From the NCBI RefSeq assembly GCF_037975245.1, contig NC_092575.1:8836001-8900000 (forward strand): a stretch of 64,000 bases of DNA, read 5' to 3'. This document shows positions 44,201-57,510 of the stretch, one piece after another. Source of the DNA: Apostichopus japonicus. Taxonomy: Eukaryota; Echinodermata; Holothuroidea; Aspidochirotida; Stichopodidae. Position numbers and translations under genes: made by a program. Numbering within the stretch: position 1 is the first letter of the stretch; every line of letters starts with the position of its first letter. The notes under the pieces are model-generated. The model did no database searches. It worked only from the letters and a program-made list of their open reading frames with translations, and was not told the origin of the DNA.

Positions 44201-47200
44201 GTACCGATAAATCGAATGTGCGTTGCAGATAAATCGAATGTGCGGTACCGATCAATCGAATGTGCGGTACCGATCAATCGAATGGGCGGTACCGATGAAT
44301 AAAATGTGCGGTACCGATCAATCGAATATGCGGTACCGATAAATCGAATGTGCGTTACAGATAAATCGAATGTGCGTTATCGATCAATCGGATGTGCGAT
44401 TGATGAATCGAATGTGCGGTACCGATTAATCGAATGTGCGGTACCGATTAATCGAATGTGCGGTACCGATCAATCGAATGTGCGGTTCCAATAAATCGAA
44501 TGTGCAGTACATTTACATAGAATGTGCGCTACTGATCAATCGAATGTGCGGTACGGATAAATCGAATGTGCGTTACCGATAAATCAAATACGCGGTACCG
44601 ATTTATTGAATGTGCGGTATCGATCAATCGAATATGCAGTACCGATAAATCGAATGTGCGTTACCGATCAATCTAATGTGCGTTTCCGATCAATCGAATA
44701 TTCGGTACCGATCAGTCGAATATGCGGTACCGATCAATCGAATGTGCGTTACCAATTCATCGATTGTGCTGTAATGATCAACCGAATGTGCGGTACCGAT
44801 CAATCGAATGTGTGGTACCTATCAATCGAATGTGCGGTACCGATAAATCAGTTGTGCGGTATAGATCAATCGAATGTGCGTTACCGATCAATAGAATGTG
44901 CGGTACCGATAAATCGAATGTGCGTTGCAGATAAATCGAATGTGCGGTACCGATCAATCGAATGTGCGGTACCGATCAATCGAATGTGCGGTACCGATGA
45001 ATAAAATGTGCGGTACCGATCAATCGAATATGCGGTACCGATAAATCGAATGTGCGTTACAGATAAATCGAATGTGCGTTATCGATCAATCGGATGTGCG
45101 ATTGATGAATCGAATGTGCGGTACCGATTAATCGAATGTGCGGTACCGATTAATCGAATGTGCGGTACCGATCAATCGAATGTGCGGTTCCAATAAATCG
45201 AATGTGCAGTACATTTACATAGAATGTGCGCTACTGATCAATCGAATGTGCGGTACGGATAAATCGAATGTGCGTTACCGATAAATCAAATACGCGGTAC
45301 CGATTTATTGAATGTGCGGTATCGATCAATCGAATATGCAGTACCGATAAATCGAATGTGCGTTACCGATCAATCTAATGTGCGTTTCCGATCAATCGAA
45401 TATTCGGTACCGATCAGTCGAATATGCGGTACCGATCAATCGAATGTGCGTTACCAATTCATCGATTGTGCTGTAATGATCAACCGAATGTGCGGTACCG
45501 ATCAATCGAATGTGTGGTACCTATCAATCGAATGTGCGGTACCGATAAATCAGTTGTGCGGTATAGATCAATCGAATGTGCGTTACCGATCAATAGAATG
45601 TGCGGTACCGATAAATCGAATGTGCGTTGTAGATAAATCGAATGTGCGCTACCGATCAATCGAATGTGCGGTACCGATCAATCGAATGTGCGGTACCGAT
45701 GAATAAAATGTGCGGTACCGATCAATCGAATATGCGGTACCGATAAATCGAATGTGCGTTACAGATAAATCGAATGTGCGTTATCGATCAATCGAATGTG
45801 CGGTACCGAACAATCGTATGTGCGGTGACGAACAATCGAATGTGTGGTACTTATAAATCAAATTTGCGGTATCGATCAATCGAATGTGCGGTACCGATAA
45901 ATCATATATGCGATACCGATTTATTGAATGTGCGGTACCGATAAATCGAATGTGCGTTGACGATAAATCGAATGTGCGTTACCGATCAATCGAATGTTCG
46001 GTATCGATCAATCGAGTGTGCGGTACCGATAAATCGAATGTGCGTTACCGATTCATCGATTGTTCTCTACCGATAAATCAATTGTTCGGTATCGATTATA
46101 GAATGTGCGGTACCGATCAATCGAATGTGCGGTACCGATCAATCGAATGTGCGTTACCGATCAATCCAATGTGCGGTAACGATTAATCGATTGTTCGATA
46201 CCGATCAATCGAATGTGCGGTACCGATCGATCGAATGTGCGGAACCGATCAATCGAATGTACGGTACCGATCAATCGAATATGCGTTACTTATTAATGGA
46301 TTGTGCTGTACCGATCAATCGAATGTGCGGTACCGATCAATCGAACGTGCGGTTCCGATAAATCGAGCATGCGTTACCGATCAATCCAATGTGCATTGAT
46401 CAATCGAATGTGCGGTACCAATTAATAGGATGTGCGGTGCCGATCAATCGAATGTGCGGTTCCAATTAATCGAATGTGCGATACGGATGAATCGAATGTG
46501 CGGTACCGAAAAATCGAATGTGCGTTACCGATCAGTCGAATGGCCGGTACCGATTAATCGAATTTGCAGTACCGATAATTCGATTGTTCGGTACCTATTA
46601 ATCTAATATGCGGTACCGATCAATCGAATGTGCGCTACCAATTAATGGATTTTGCTGTACCGATCAATCGAATGTGCGTTACCAATTAATGGATTGTGCT
46701 GTACCGATCAATCGATTGTGCGCTACCGATCCATCGAATATGTGTTACCTATCAATAGAATGTGCGGTACCCATAAATGAAATGTGCGGCATCGATCAAT
46801 CGAATCTGCGGTACCGATAAATCGAATGTGCGGTACCGATCAATCGAATGTGCGGAACCGATCAATCGAATGTGGGTTGCCGATAAATCGAATGTGCGGT
46901 ACCGATAAATCGAATGTGCAGTACCGATTAATCGAATGTGCGGTACCTATTAATCGATTGTGCGGTGCCGATCAATCGAATGTACGGTTCCAATAAATCG
47001 AATGTGCGTTACATTTAAATAGAATGTGCGGTACCGAAAAATCGAATGTGCGGTACCGATTAATCGAATGTGCCGTACCGATCAATCGAATGTGTATTAT
47101 TTATTAATGGATTGTGCTGTACCGATCAATCGATTGCGCGCTAACGATCTATCGAATGTGTGGTACCTATTAATCGAATTTGCGATACCGATAAATCGAA

Positions 47201-47395
47201 TGGCAGTATCGATCAATCGAATGTGCGGTACCGATAAATCGAATGTGCGGTACCGATCAATCGAATGTGTGGTACCGATAAATCGAATGTGCGTTGCCGA
47301 TCAATGGAATGTCCGAATGATCAATCGAATGTGCGGTACCGATCAATCGAATGTGCGTTACCGATCAATCGAATTTGCGTTACCGATTAATCGAA
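41248..47395. repeat. 5.6-kb segmental duplication, right copy (expanded to 6.1 kb)
   Basis: Second copy of 35,665-41,240. It differs by a five-monomer deletion near 44.1 kb and by one additional 702-bp unit, so tandem unit number changed after or during the duplication. Confidence 0.88.
43892..45796. repeat. 702-bp higher-order repeat, three units (592, 702 and about 611 bp)
   Basis: Units run at 43,892-44,483 (shortened by 110 bp, five monomers), 44,484-45,185 and 45,186-45,796 (partial). The corresponding left region holds only two units, so this locus shows unit-number change within otherwise matching duplicated blocks. Confidence 0.86.
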
Positions 47396-48364
47396 AGTGC
47401 GGTACCGATCAATCGAATGTGCGGTACCGATCAAGCGAATGTACGTTGCCGGTCAATAGAATGAGCGTTGCCGATCAATCGAATGTGCAGTACCGATAAA
47501 TGGAATGTGCGGTACCGATAAATTGAATGTACGTTGCCGATAAATCGAATGTGCGGTACCGATAAATCGAATGTGCGTTACCAATTTTTCGATTGTTCTG
47601 TACCGATAAATCGATTGTGCGCTACCGATCAATCGAATGTGTGGTCCCTGTCAATCGAATGTGCGGTACCGATAAATCAAATGTGCGGCATCGATCAATC
47701 GAATGTGCGGTACCGATTAATCGAATGTACGGTACCGATCAATCGAATGTGCGGTACCGATAAGTCGAATGTGCGTTACCGATCAATCGAATGTGCGTTA
47801 CCGATCAATCCAATGTGTTGTTCCTATCAATCGAATTTGCGGTACCGATAAATCGAATGTGCAATACCGATCAATCGAATGTGCTGTACCAATCAATCGA
47901 ATGTGCGGTACCGATAAATCGAATGTGCATTGCCGATAAATAGAATGTTCGTTACCGATCAATCGAATGTGCGGTACCGATTAATCGAATGCGCGGTACC
48001 GATCAATCGTATGTACGGTTCCAATAAATCGAATGTGCGGTACATTTAAATAGAATTTGCGGTACCGAAAAATCGAATGTGCGGTACCGATAAATGGAAT
48101 GTGCCGTACCGATCAATCGAATGTGCGGTACCGATAAATCGAATATGCGTTGCCGATAAATCGATAGTGCGGTACCGATCAATCGAATGTGCGGTACCGA
48201 TCAAGCGAATGTGCGTTGCCGGTCAATAGAATGTGCGTTGAAGATCAATCGAATGTGCGGTACTGATAAATCGAATGTGCGGTACCGATCAATCGAATGT
48301 GCGGTACCGATCAATCGAATGTGCGGTACCGATCAATCGAATGTACGGTACCGAACAATCGAAT
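47396..48364. repeat. Right end of satellite domain A
   Basis: These monomers resemble 28.66-29.28 kb and then 13.3-13.7 kb, with the landmarks TTACCAATTTTTCGATTG near 47,580 and GTACATTTAAATAGA near 48,041. Around 48,270-48,365 the monomers become almost all GATCAATCG, marking the passage to domain B. Confidence 0.82.
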
Positions 48365-49299
48365 GTGCGGAACCGATCAATGGAATGTGCGGTACCGATT
48401 AATCGAATGTGCGGTACCGATCAATCGAGTGTTCGGCACCGATCAATCGAATGTGCGGAACCGATCAATCGCCTGTGAAGTACCTATCAATCAAAATTCG
48501 GTACCGATCAATCGATAATTCGGTGACGGTCAATCAAATGTGCGATTCTGATCAATCGAATGTGCAGTTCCGATCAATCGAATATGCAGTACCGATCAAT
48601 CGAATGTTCGGTACCGATCAATCGATAGTTCGGTACCGATCAATCGAATGTTCGGTACCGATCAATCGAATGTGCGGTACCGATCAATAGATAGTTCGGT
48701 TCCGATCAATCGATTGTTCGTCACTGATCAATCGAATGTGCAGTACTGATCAATCGAATGTACGCTATCGATCAATCGAATGTTTGGTGCCGATAAATCG
48801 AATTTGCGGAACCGAACAATCGAATGTTTGGTACCGATGAATCGAATGTGCGGTACCGATGAATCGTATGTTCGGTACCGATTAATCGAGTGTGCGGAAC
48901 CGATCAATCCAATGTGCGGTACCGATCAATCATAAGTTCGGTTCTGATCAATCCAATGTGCGGTATATGGATCAATAGATAGTTCGGTTCCGATCAATCG
49001 AATGTTCGGTACCGATCAATCGAATGTGCGATACCTATCAATCGAATGTGCAGTACCTATCAATCGAATGTGCGGTATCGATCATTCGAATGTTTGGTTC
49101 CGATCAATCGAATGTGCAGTACCTATCAATCGAATGTGCAGTACCGATCAATCGAATGTGCGGTTCTGATCAATCGTATGTACGGTACCGATCAATCGAA
49201 TGTGCAGTACCGATCAATCTAGTGTTCGGCACCGATCAATCGAATGTGCGATACCGATCAATCGAATATTCGGTACCGATCAATCGAATGTGCGGTACC

Positions 49300-49510
49300 G
49301 ATCCATCGAATGTTCGGTACGATCAATCGAATGTTCGGTACGATCAATCGAATGTGCGTTACCGATCAATCAAATGTTCGTTTCCGATCATTCGAATGTT
49401 CGGTACGATCAATCGAATGTGCGGTACCGATCAATCGAATGTTCGTTACCGATCCATCGAATGTTCGGTACGATCAATCGAATGTTCGGTAAGATCAATC
49501 ATATGTGCGT
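49300..49510. repeat. Cluster of 21-bp monomers in domain B
   Basis: Several monomers here read GTTCGGTACGATCAATCG. They lack one C of GGTACC, so they are 21 bp long and have lost the CGGTACCG palindrome. Similar clusters occur near 52,350-52,390, 53,895-54,100, 56,900-56,940, 58,630-58,830 and 59,950-60,090. Because 21 is a multiple of 3, each plus frame repeats a 7-residue motif here (for example CSVRSIE). Confidence 0.85.
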
Positions 49511-49790
49511 TACCGATCAATCGAATGTTCGTTTCCGATCAATCGAATGTGCAGTAGCTATCAATCGAATGTGCGGTACCGATCAATCGAATGTGCGGTT
49601 CTGATCAATCGTATGTACGGTACCGATCAATCGAATGTGCAGTACCGATCAATCTAGTGTTCGGCACCGATCAATCGAATGTGCGGAACCGATCAATCGC
49701 ATGTGAAGTACCTATCAATCAAAATTCGGTACCGATCAATCGATAATTCGGTTACGATCAATCGAATGTGCGATTCTGATCAATCGAATG

Positions 49791-51188
49791 TACGGTACCG
49801 AACAATCGAATGTGCGTTATTTATTAATGGATTGTGTTGTACCGATCAATCGATTGTGCGGTACCGATTAATAGGATGTGCGGTACCGATCAATCGAATG
49901 TGCGGTTCCAATAAATCGAATGTGCGATACGGATAAATCGAATGTACGTTGCCGATAAATCGAATGTGCGGTACCGATCAATCGAATGTGCGTTACCAAT
50001 TCTTCGATTGTTCTGTACCGAAAAATCGATTGTGCGCTACCGATCAGTCGAATGTGCGGTACCGATAAATCGAATGTGCGGCATCGATCAATCGAATGTG
50101 CGGTACCGATAAATCGAATGTGCGGTACCGATCAATCGAATGTGCGGTACCGATAAATCGAATGTGCGTTGCCGATAAATCGAATGTGCGTTACCGATCA
50201 AACGAATGTGCGGTGCCGATCAATCGAATGTGTGGTACCGATAAATCGAATGTGCGTTACCAATTTTTCGATTGTTCTGTACCGATAAATCGATTGTGCG
50301 CTACCGATCAATCGAATGTGTGGTCCCTGTCAATCGAATGTGCGGTACCGATAAATCAAATGTGCGGCATCGATCAATCGAATGTGCGGTACCGATTAAT
50401 CGAATGTACGGTACCGATCAATCGAATGTGCGGTACCGATACGTCGAATGTGCGTTACCGATCAATCGAATGTGCGTTACCGATCAATCCAATGTGTTGT
50501 TCCTATTAATCGAATTTGCGGTACCGATAAATCGAATGTGCAATACCGATCAATCGAATGTGCGGTACCGATCAATCGAATGTGCGGTACCGATAAATCG
50601 AATGTGCATTGCCGATAAATAGAATGTTCGTTACCGATCAATCGAATGTGCGGTACCGATTAATCGAATGCGCGGTACGGTGGTACCGATCAATCGTATG
50701 TACGGTTCCAATAAGTCGAATGTGCGGTACATTTAAATAGAATTTGCGGTACCGATCAATCGAATGTGCGGTACCGATCAAGCGAATGTGCGTTGCCGGT
50801 CAATAGAATGTGCGTTGAAGATCAATCGAATATGCGGTACTGATAAATCGAATGTGCGGTACCGATCAATCGAATGTGCGGTACCGATCAATCGAATGTA
50901 CGGTACCGAACAATCGAATGTGCGTTATTTATTAATGGATTGTGTTGTACCGATCAATCGATTGTGCGGTACCGATTAATAGGATGTGCGGTACCGATCA
51001 ATCGAATGTACGTTGCCGATAAATCGAATGTGCGATACGGATAAATCGAATGTACGTTGCCGATAAATCGAATGTGCGGTACCGATCAATCGAATGTGCG
51101 TTACCAATTCTTCGATTGTTCTGTACCGAAAAATCGATTGTGCGCTACCGATCAGTCGAATGTGTGGTACCTATCAATCGAATGTGCG
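49791..51188. repeat. Domain A-type block inside domain B copy 1
   Basis: For 1.4 kb the monomers return to domain A style: GATAAATCG, TTACCAATTCTTCGATTG, TTACCAATTTTTCGATTG, GTACATTTAAATAGA and TTATTTATTAATGG, in the landmark order seen at 19-20 kb and elsewhere in domain A. The block is flanked on both sides by domain B monomers. It includes an 8-bp insertion producing GGTACGGTGGTACC near 50,675-50,688. Confidence 0.88.
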
Positions 51189-52959
51189 TTACCGATCAAT
51201 CGAATGTTCGTTTCCGATCAATCGAATGTGCAGTACCTATCAATCGAATGTGCGGTACCGATCAATCGAGTGTGCTGTACCGATCAATGGAATGTGCGGT
51301 ACCGATTTATCGAATGTGCGGTACCGATCAATCGAGTGTTCGGCACCGATCAATCGAATGTGCGGAACCGATCAATCGCATGTGAAGTACCTATCAATCA
51401 AAATTCGGTACCGATCGATCGATAATTCGGTGACGATCAATCGAATGTGCGATTCTGATCAATCGAATGTGCGGTACCTATCAATCGAATGTACGGTACC
51501 GATCAATCGAGTGTGCTGTACCGATCAATGGAATGTGCGGTACCGATGAAGCGAATGTTCGGTACCAATCACTCGAAGATTCGGAACCTATCAATCGAAT
51601 GTTTAGCGTCGATCAATCGAACGTGCGGTACCGATCAATCGAATGTGCGTTACCGATCAATCGAATAGTCGGTTGCGATCAATCGAATGTGCGGTACCGA
51701 TCAATCGAATGTGTGGTTCCAATCAATCGATTGTGCGGTAACGATCAATCGATTGTTCGGTACCGATCAATCGAAGATTCGGAGCCTATCAATCGAATGT
51801 TGAGCACCGATCAATCGAATGTGCGATTCCGATCAATCGAATGTGCGATACCTATCAATCGAATGTGCGGTACCGATCAATCGATTGTTCGGCACCGATC
51901 AATCGAATGTGCGGTAACGATCGATCGAATATGCGATACCGATCAATCGAACGTGCGGTACTGATCAATCGAATGTGCGATACCGATCAATCGACCGTAT
52001 GGTTCCAGTCAATCGATTGTGCGGTACTTATCAATCGATTGTTCGGTACCAATCAATCGAAGATTCGGAACCTATCAATCGAATGTTTAGCATCGATCAA
52101 TCGAATATGCGGTACCGATCAATCGAATTTGCAGTACCTTTCAATCGAATGTGCAGTTCCGATCAATCGAATATGCAGTACCGATCAATCGAATGTTCGG
52201 TACCGATCAATCGATGTGCAGTACCTATCAATCGTGTGTACGGTACCGATCAATCGAATGTGCGATACCGATCAATCGAATATTCGGTACCGATCAATCG
52301 AATGTGCGGTACCGATCAATCGAATGTTCGTTACCGATCCATCGAATGTTCGGTACGATCAATCGAATGTTCGGTACGATCAATCGAATGTGCGTTACCG
52401 ATCAATCGAATGTGCGGTATCGATCATTCGAATGTTCGGTTCCGATCAATCGAATGTGCAGTACCTATCAATCGAATGTGCAGTACCTATCAATCGAATG
52501 TGCGGTTCTGATCAATCGTATGTACGGCACCGATCAATCGAATGTTCGGAACCGATCAATCGCATGTGAAGTACCTATCAATCAAAATTCGCTACCGATC
52601 AATCGATAATTCGGTTACGATCAATCGAATGTGCGATTCTGATCAATCGAATGTGCGGTACCTATCAATCAAATGTGCGGTACCGATGAATCGAATGTGC
52701 GGTACCGAGCAATCGAGTGTTCGGCACCGATCAATCGAATGTTCGGTAACGATTTATCTAATGTTCGTTTCCGATCAATGTATGTTCGGTACTGATCAAT
52801 CGAATGTGCGATACCGATCAATTGAATTTGCGGTACCGATCAATCGAATGTGCGGTACCGATAAATCGAATGTGCTGTACCGAACAATCGAATGTTTGGT
52901 ACCGATGAATCGAATGTGCGGTACCGATGAATCGTATGTTCGGTACCGATCAATCGAGT

Positions 52960-55900
52960 GTGCGGAACCGATCAATGGAATGTGCGGTACCGATTAATCG
53001 AATGTGCGGTACCGATCAATCGAGTGTTCGGCACCGATCAATCGAATGTGCGGAACCGATCAATCGCCTGTGAAGTACCTATCAATCAAAATTCGGTACC
53101 GATCAATCGATAATTCGGTGACGGTCAATCAAATGTGCGATTCTGATCAATCGAATGTGCAGTTCCGATCAATCGAATATGCAGTACCGATCAATCGAAT
53201 GTTCGGTACCGATCAATCGATAGTTCGGTACCGATCAATCGAATGTTCGGTACCGATCAATCGAATGTGCGGTACCGATCAATAGATAGTTCGGTTCCGA
53301 TCAATCGATTGTTCGTCACTGATCAATCGAATGTGCAGTACTGATCAATCGAATGTACGCTATCGATCAATCGAATGTTTGGTGCCGATAAATCGAATTT
53401 GCGGAACCGAACAATCGAATGTTTGGTACCGATGAATCGAATGTGCGGTACCGATGAATCGTATGTTCGGTACCGATTAATCGAGTGTGCGGAACCGATC
53501 AATCCAATGTGCGGTACCGATCAATCATAAGTTCGGTTCTGATCAATCCAATGTTCGGTATATGGATCAATAGATAGTTCGGTTCCGATCAATCGAATGT
53601 TCGGTACCGATCAATCGAATGTGCGATACCTATCAATCGAATGTGCAGTACCTATCAATCGAATGTGCGGTATCGATCATTCGAATGTTTGGTTCCGATC
53701 AATCGAATGTGCAGTACCTATCAATCGAATGTGCAGTACCGATCAATCGAATGTGCGGTTCTGATCAATCGTATGTACGGTACCGATCAATCGAATGTGC
53801 AGTACCGATCAATCTAGTGTTCGGCACCGATCAATCGAATGTGCGATACCGATCAATCGAATATTCGGTACCGATCAATCGAATGTGCGGTACCGATCCA
53901 TCGAATGTTCGGTACGATCAATCGAATGTTCGGTACGATCAATCGAATGTGCGTTACCGATCAATCAAATGTTCGTTTCCGATCATTCGAATGTTCGGTA
54001 CGATCAATCGAATGTGCGGTACCGATCAATCGAATGTTCGTTACCGATCCATCGAATGTTCGGTACGATCAATCGAATGTTCGGTAAGATCAATCATATG
54101 TGCGTTACCGATCAATCGAATGTTCGTTTCCGATCAATCGAATGTGCAGTAGCTATCAATCGAATGTGCGGTACCGATCAATCGAATGTGCGGTTCTGAT
54201 CAATCGTATGTACGGTACCGATCAATCGAATGTGCAGTACCGATCAATCTAGTGTTCGGCACCGATCAATCGAATGTGCGGAACCGATCAATCGCATGTG
54301 AAGTACCTATCAATCAAAATTCGGTACCGATCAATCGATAATTCGGTTACGATCAATCGAATGTGCGATTCTGATCAATCGAATGTACGGTACCGAACAA
54401 TCGAATGTGCGTTATTTATTAATGGATTGTGTTGTACCGATCAATCGATTGTGCGGTACCGATTAATAGGATGTGCGGTACCGATCAATCGAATGTGCGG
54501 TTCCAATAAATCGAATGTGCGATACGGATAAATCGAATGTACGTTGCCGATAAATCGAATGTGCGGTACCGATCAATCGAATGTGCGTTACCAATTCTTC
54601 GATTGTTCTGTACCGAAAAATCGATTGTGCGCTACCGATCAGTCGAATGTGCGGTACCGATAAATCGAATGTGCGGCATCGATCAATCGAATGTGCGGTA
54701 CCGATAAATCGAATGTGCGGTACCGATCAATCGAATGTGCGGTACCGATAAATCGAATGTGCGTTGCCGATAAATCGAATGTGCGTTACCGATCAAACGA
54801 ATGTGCGGTGCCGATCAATCGAATGTGTGGTACCGATAAATCGAATGTGCGTTACCAATTTTTCGATTGTTCTGTACCGATAAATCGATTGTGCGCTACC
54901 GATCAATCGAATGTGTGGTCCCTGTCAATCGAATGTGCGGTACCGATAAATCAAATGTGCGGCATCGATCAATCGAATGTGCGGTACCGATTAATCGAAT
55001 GTACGGTACCGATCAATCGAATGTGCGGTACCGATAAGTCGAATGTGCGTTACCGATCAATCGAATGTGCGTTACCGATCAATCCAATGTGTTGTTCCTA
55101 TTAATCGAATTTGCGGTACCGATAAATCGAATGTGCAATACCGATCAATCGAATGTGCGGTACCGATCAATCGAATGTGCGGTACCGATAAATCGAATGT
55201 GCATTGCCGATAAATAGAATGTTCGTTACCGATCAATCGAATGTGCGGTACCGATTAATCGAATGCGCGGTACGGTGGTACCGATCAATCGTATGTACGG
55301 TTCCAATAAGTCGAATGTGCGGTACATTTAAATAGAATTTGCGGTACCGATCAATCGAATGTGCGGTACCGATCAAGCGAATGTGCGTTGCCGGTCAATA
55401 GAATGTGCGTTGAAGATCAATCGAATATGCGGTACTGATAAATCGAATGTGCGGTACCGATCAATCGAATGTGCGGTACCGATCAATCGAATGTACGGTA
55501 CCGAACAATCGAATGTGCGTTATTTATTAATGGATTGTGTTGTACCGATCAATCGATTGTGCGGTACCGATTAATAGGATGTGCGGTACCGATCAATCGA
55601 ATGTACGTTGCCGATAAATCGAATGTGCGATACGGATAAATCGAATGTACGTTGCCGATAAATCGAATGTGCGGTACCGATCAATCGAATGTGCGTTACC
55701 AATTCTTCGATTGTTCTGTACCGAAAAATCGATTGTGCGCTACCGATCAGTCGAATGTGTGGTACCTATCAATCGAATGTGCGTTACCGATCAATCGAAT
55801 GTTCGTTTCCGATCAATCGAATGTGCAGTACCTATCAATCGAATGTGCGGTACCGATCAATCGAGTGTGCTGTACCGATCAATGGAATGTGCGGTACCGA

Positions 55901-57510
55901 TTTATCGAATGTGCGGTACCGATCAATCGAGTGTTCGGCACCGATCAATCGAATGTGCGGAACCGATCAATCGCATGTGAAGTACCTATCAATCAAAATT
56001 CGGTACCGATCGATCGATAATTCGGTGACGATCAATCGAATGTGCGATTCTGATCAATCGAATGTGCGGTACCTATCAATCAAATGTGCGGTACCGATGA
56101 AGCGAATGTTCGGTACCAATCACTCGAAGATTCGGAACCTATCAATCGAATGTTTAGCGTCGATCAATCGAACGTGCGGTACCGATCAATCGAATGTGCG
56201 TTACCGATCAATCGAATAGTCGGTTGCGATCAATCGAATGTGCGGTACCGATCAATCGAATGTGTGGTTCCAATCAATCGATTGTGCGGTAACGATCAAT
56301 CGATTGTTCGGTACCGATCAATCGAAGATTCGGAGCCTATCAATCGAATGTTGAGCACCGATCAATCGAATGTGCGATTCCGATCAATCGAATGTGCGAT
56401 ACCTATCAATCGAATGTGCGGTACCGATCAATCGATTGTTCGGCACCGATCAATCGAATGTGCGGTAACGATCGATCGAATATGCGATACCGATCAATCG
56501 AACGTGCGGTACTGATCAATCGAATGTGCGATACCGATCAATCGACCGTATGGTTCCAGTCAATCGATTGTGCGGTACTTATCAATCGATTGTTCGGTAC
56601 CAATCAATCGAAGATTCGGAACCTATCAATCGAATGTTTAGCATCGATCAATCGAATATGCGGTACCGATCAATCGAATTTGCAGTACCTTTCAATCGAA
56701 TGTGCAGTTCCGATCAATCGAATATGCAGTACCGATCAATCGAATGTTCGGTACCGATCAATCGATGTGCAGTACCTATCAATCGTGTGTACGGTACCGA
56801 TCAATCGAATGTGCGATACCGATCAATCGAATATTCGGTACCGATCAATCGAATGTGCGGTACCGATCAATCGAATGTTCGTTACCGATCCATCGAATGT
56901 TCGGTACGATCAATCGAATGTTCGGTACGATCAATCGAATGTGCGTTACCGATCAATCGAATGTGCGGTATCGATCATTCGAATGTTCGGTTCCGATCAA
57001 TCGAATGTGCAGTACCTATCAATCGAATGTGCAGTACCTATCAATCGAATGTGCGGTTCTGATCAATCGTATGTACGGCACCGATCAATCGAATGTTCGG
57101 AACCGATCAATCGCATGTGAAGTACCTATCAATCAAAATTCGGTACCGATCAATCGATAATTCGGTTACGATCAATCGAATGTGCGATTCTGATCAATCG
57201 AATGTGCGGTACCTATCAATCAAATGTGCGGTACCGATGAATCGAATGTGCGGTACCGAGCAATCGAGTGTTCGGCACCGATCAATCGAATGTTCGGTAA
57301 CGATTTATCTAATGTTCGTTTCCGATCAATGTATGTTCGGTACTGATCAATCGAATGTGCGATACCGATCAATTGAATTTTCGGTACCGATCAATCGAAT
57401 GTGCGGTACCGATAAATCGAATGTGCTGTACCGAACAATCGAATGTTTGGTACCGATGAATCGAATGTGCGGTACCGATGAATCGTATGTTCGGTACCGA
57501 TCAATCGAGT
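52960..57510. repeat. Domain B higher-order repeat, copy 2 (4,551 bp)
   Basis: Near-identical to copy 1 except for the two-monomer deletion near 56,070 and single-base changes such as GTTCGGTATATGG near 53,555, where copy 1 has GTGCGGTATATGG. Confidence 0.9.
54386..55783. repeat. Domain A-type block inside domain B copy 2
   Basis: Equivalent of 49,791-51,188 at a shift of 4,595 bp, including the same GGTACGGTGGTACC insertion. It is absent from the partial third copy. Confidence 0.88.

Larger units (their letters stand above)
1..48364. repeat. Satellite domain A (mixed monomer variants, patchwork of segmental duplications)
   Basis: This part mixes monomers carrying GATCAATCG, GATAAATCG and GATTAATCG with GTGCGG, GTGCGT and TTGCCG forms. 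Recurrent special monomers serve as landmarks: GTACATTTAAATAGA, TTACCAATTAATGGATTG, TTACCAATTCTTCGATTG, TTATTTATTAATGG, and short monomers GTGCATTGATCAATCG and GTGCGATTGATCAATCG. The same landmark orders recur at shifts of 5,022, 5,836, 6,433, 4,585, 9,283, about 9,640, 12,558 and 5,583-6,175 bp, so the domain is built from overlapping segmental duplications rather than one simple higher-order period. Where I compared copies by eye they differ by only scattered substitutions and by loss or gain of whole monomers. Confidence 0.9.
48365..52959. repeat. Domain B higher-order repeat, copy 1 (4,595 bp)
   Basis: It starts at GTGCGGAACCGATCAATGG and matches copy 2 at a shift of 4,595 bp until about 51.48 kb. 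Copy 2 then lacks 44 bp (two monomers) and the shift becomes 4,551. The copy contains a domain A-type block (49,791-51,188) and clusters of 21-bp monomers. Confidence 0.9.
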
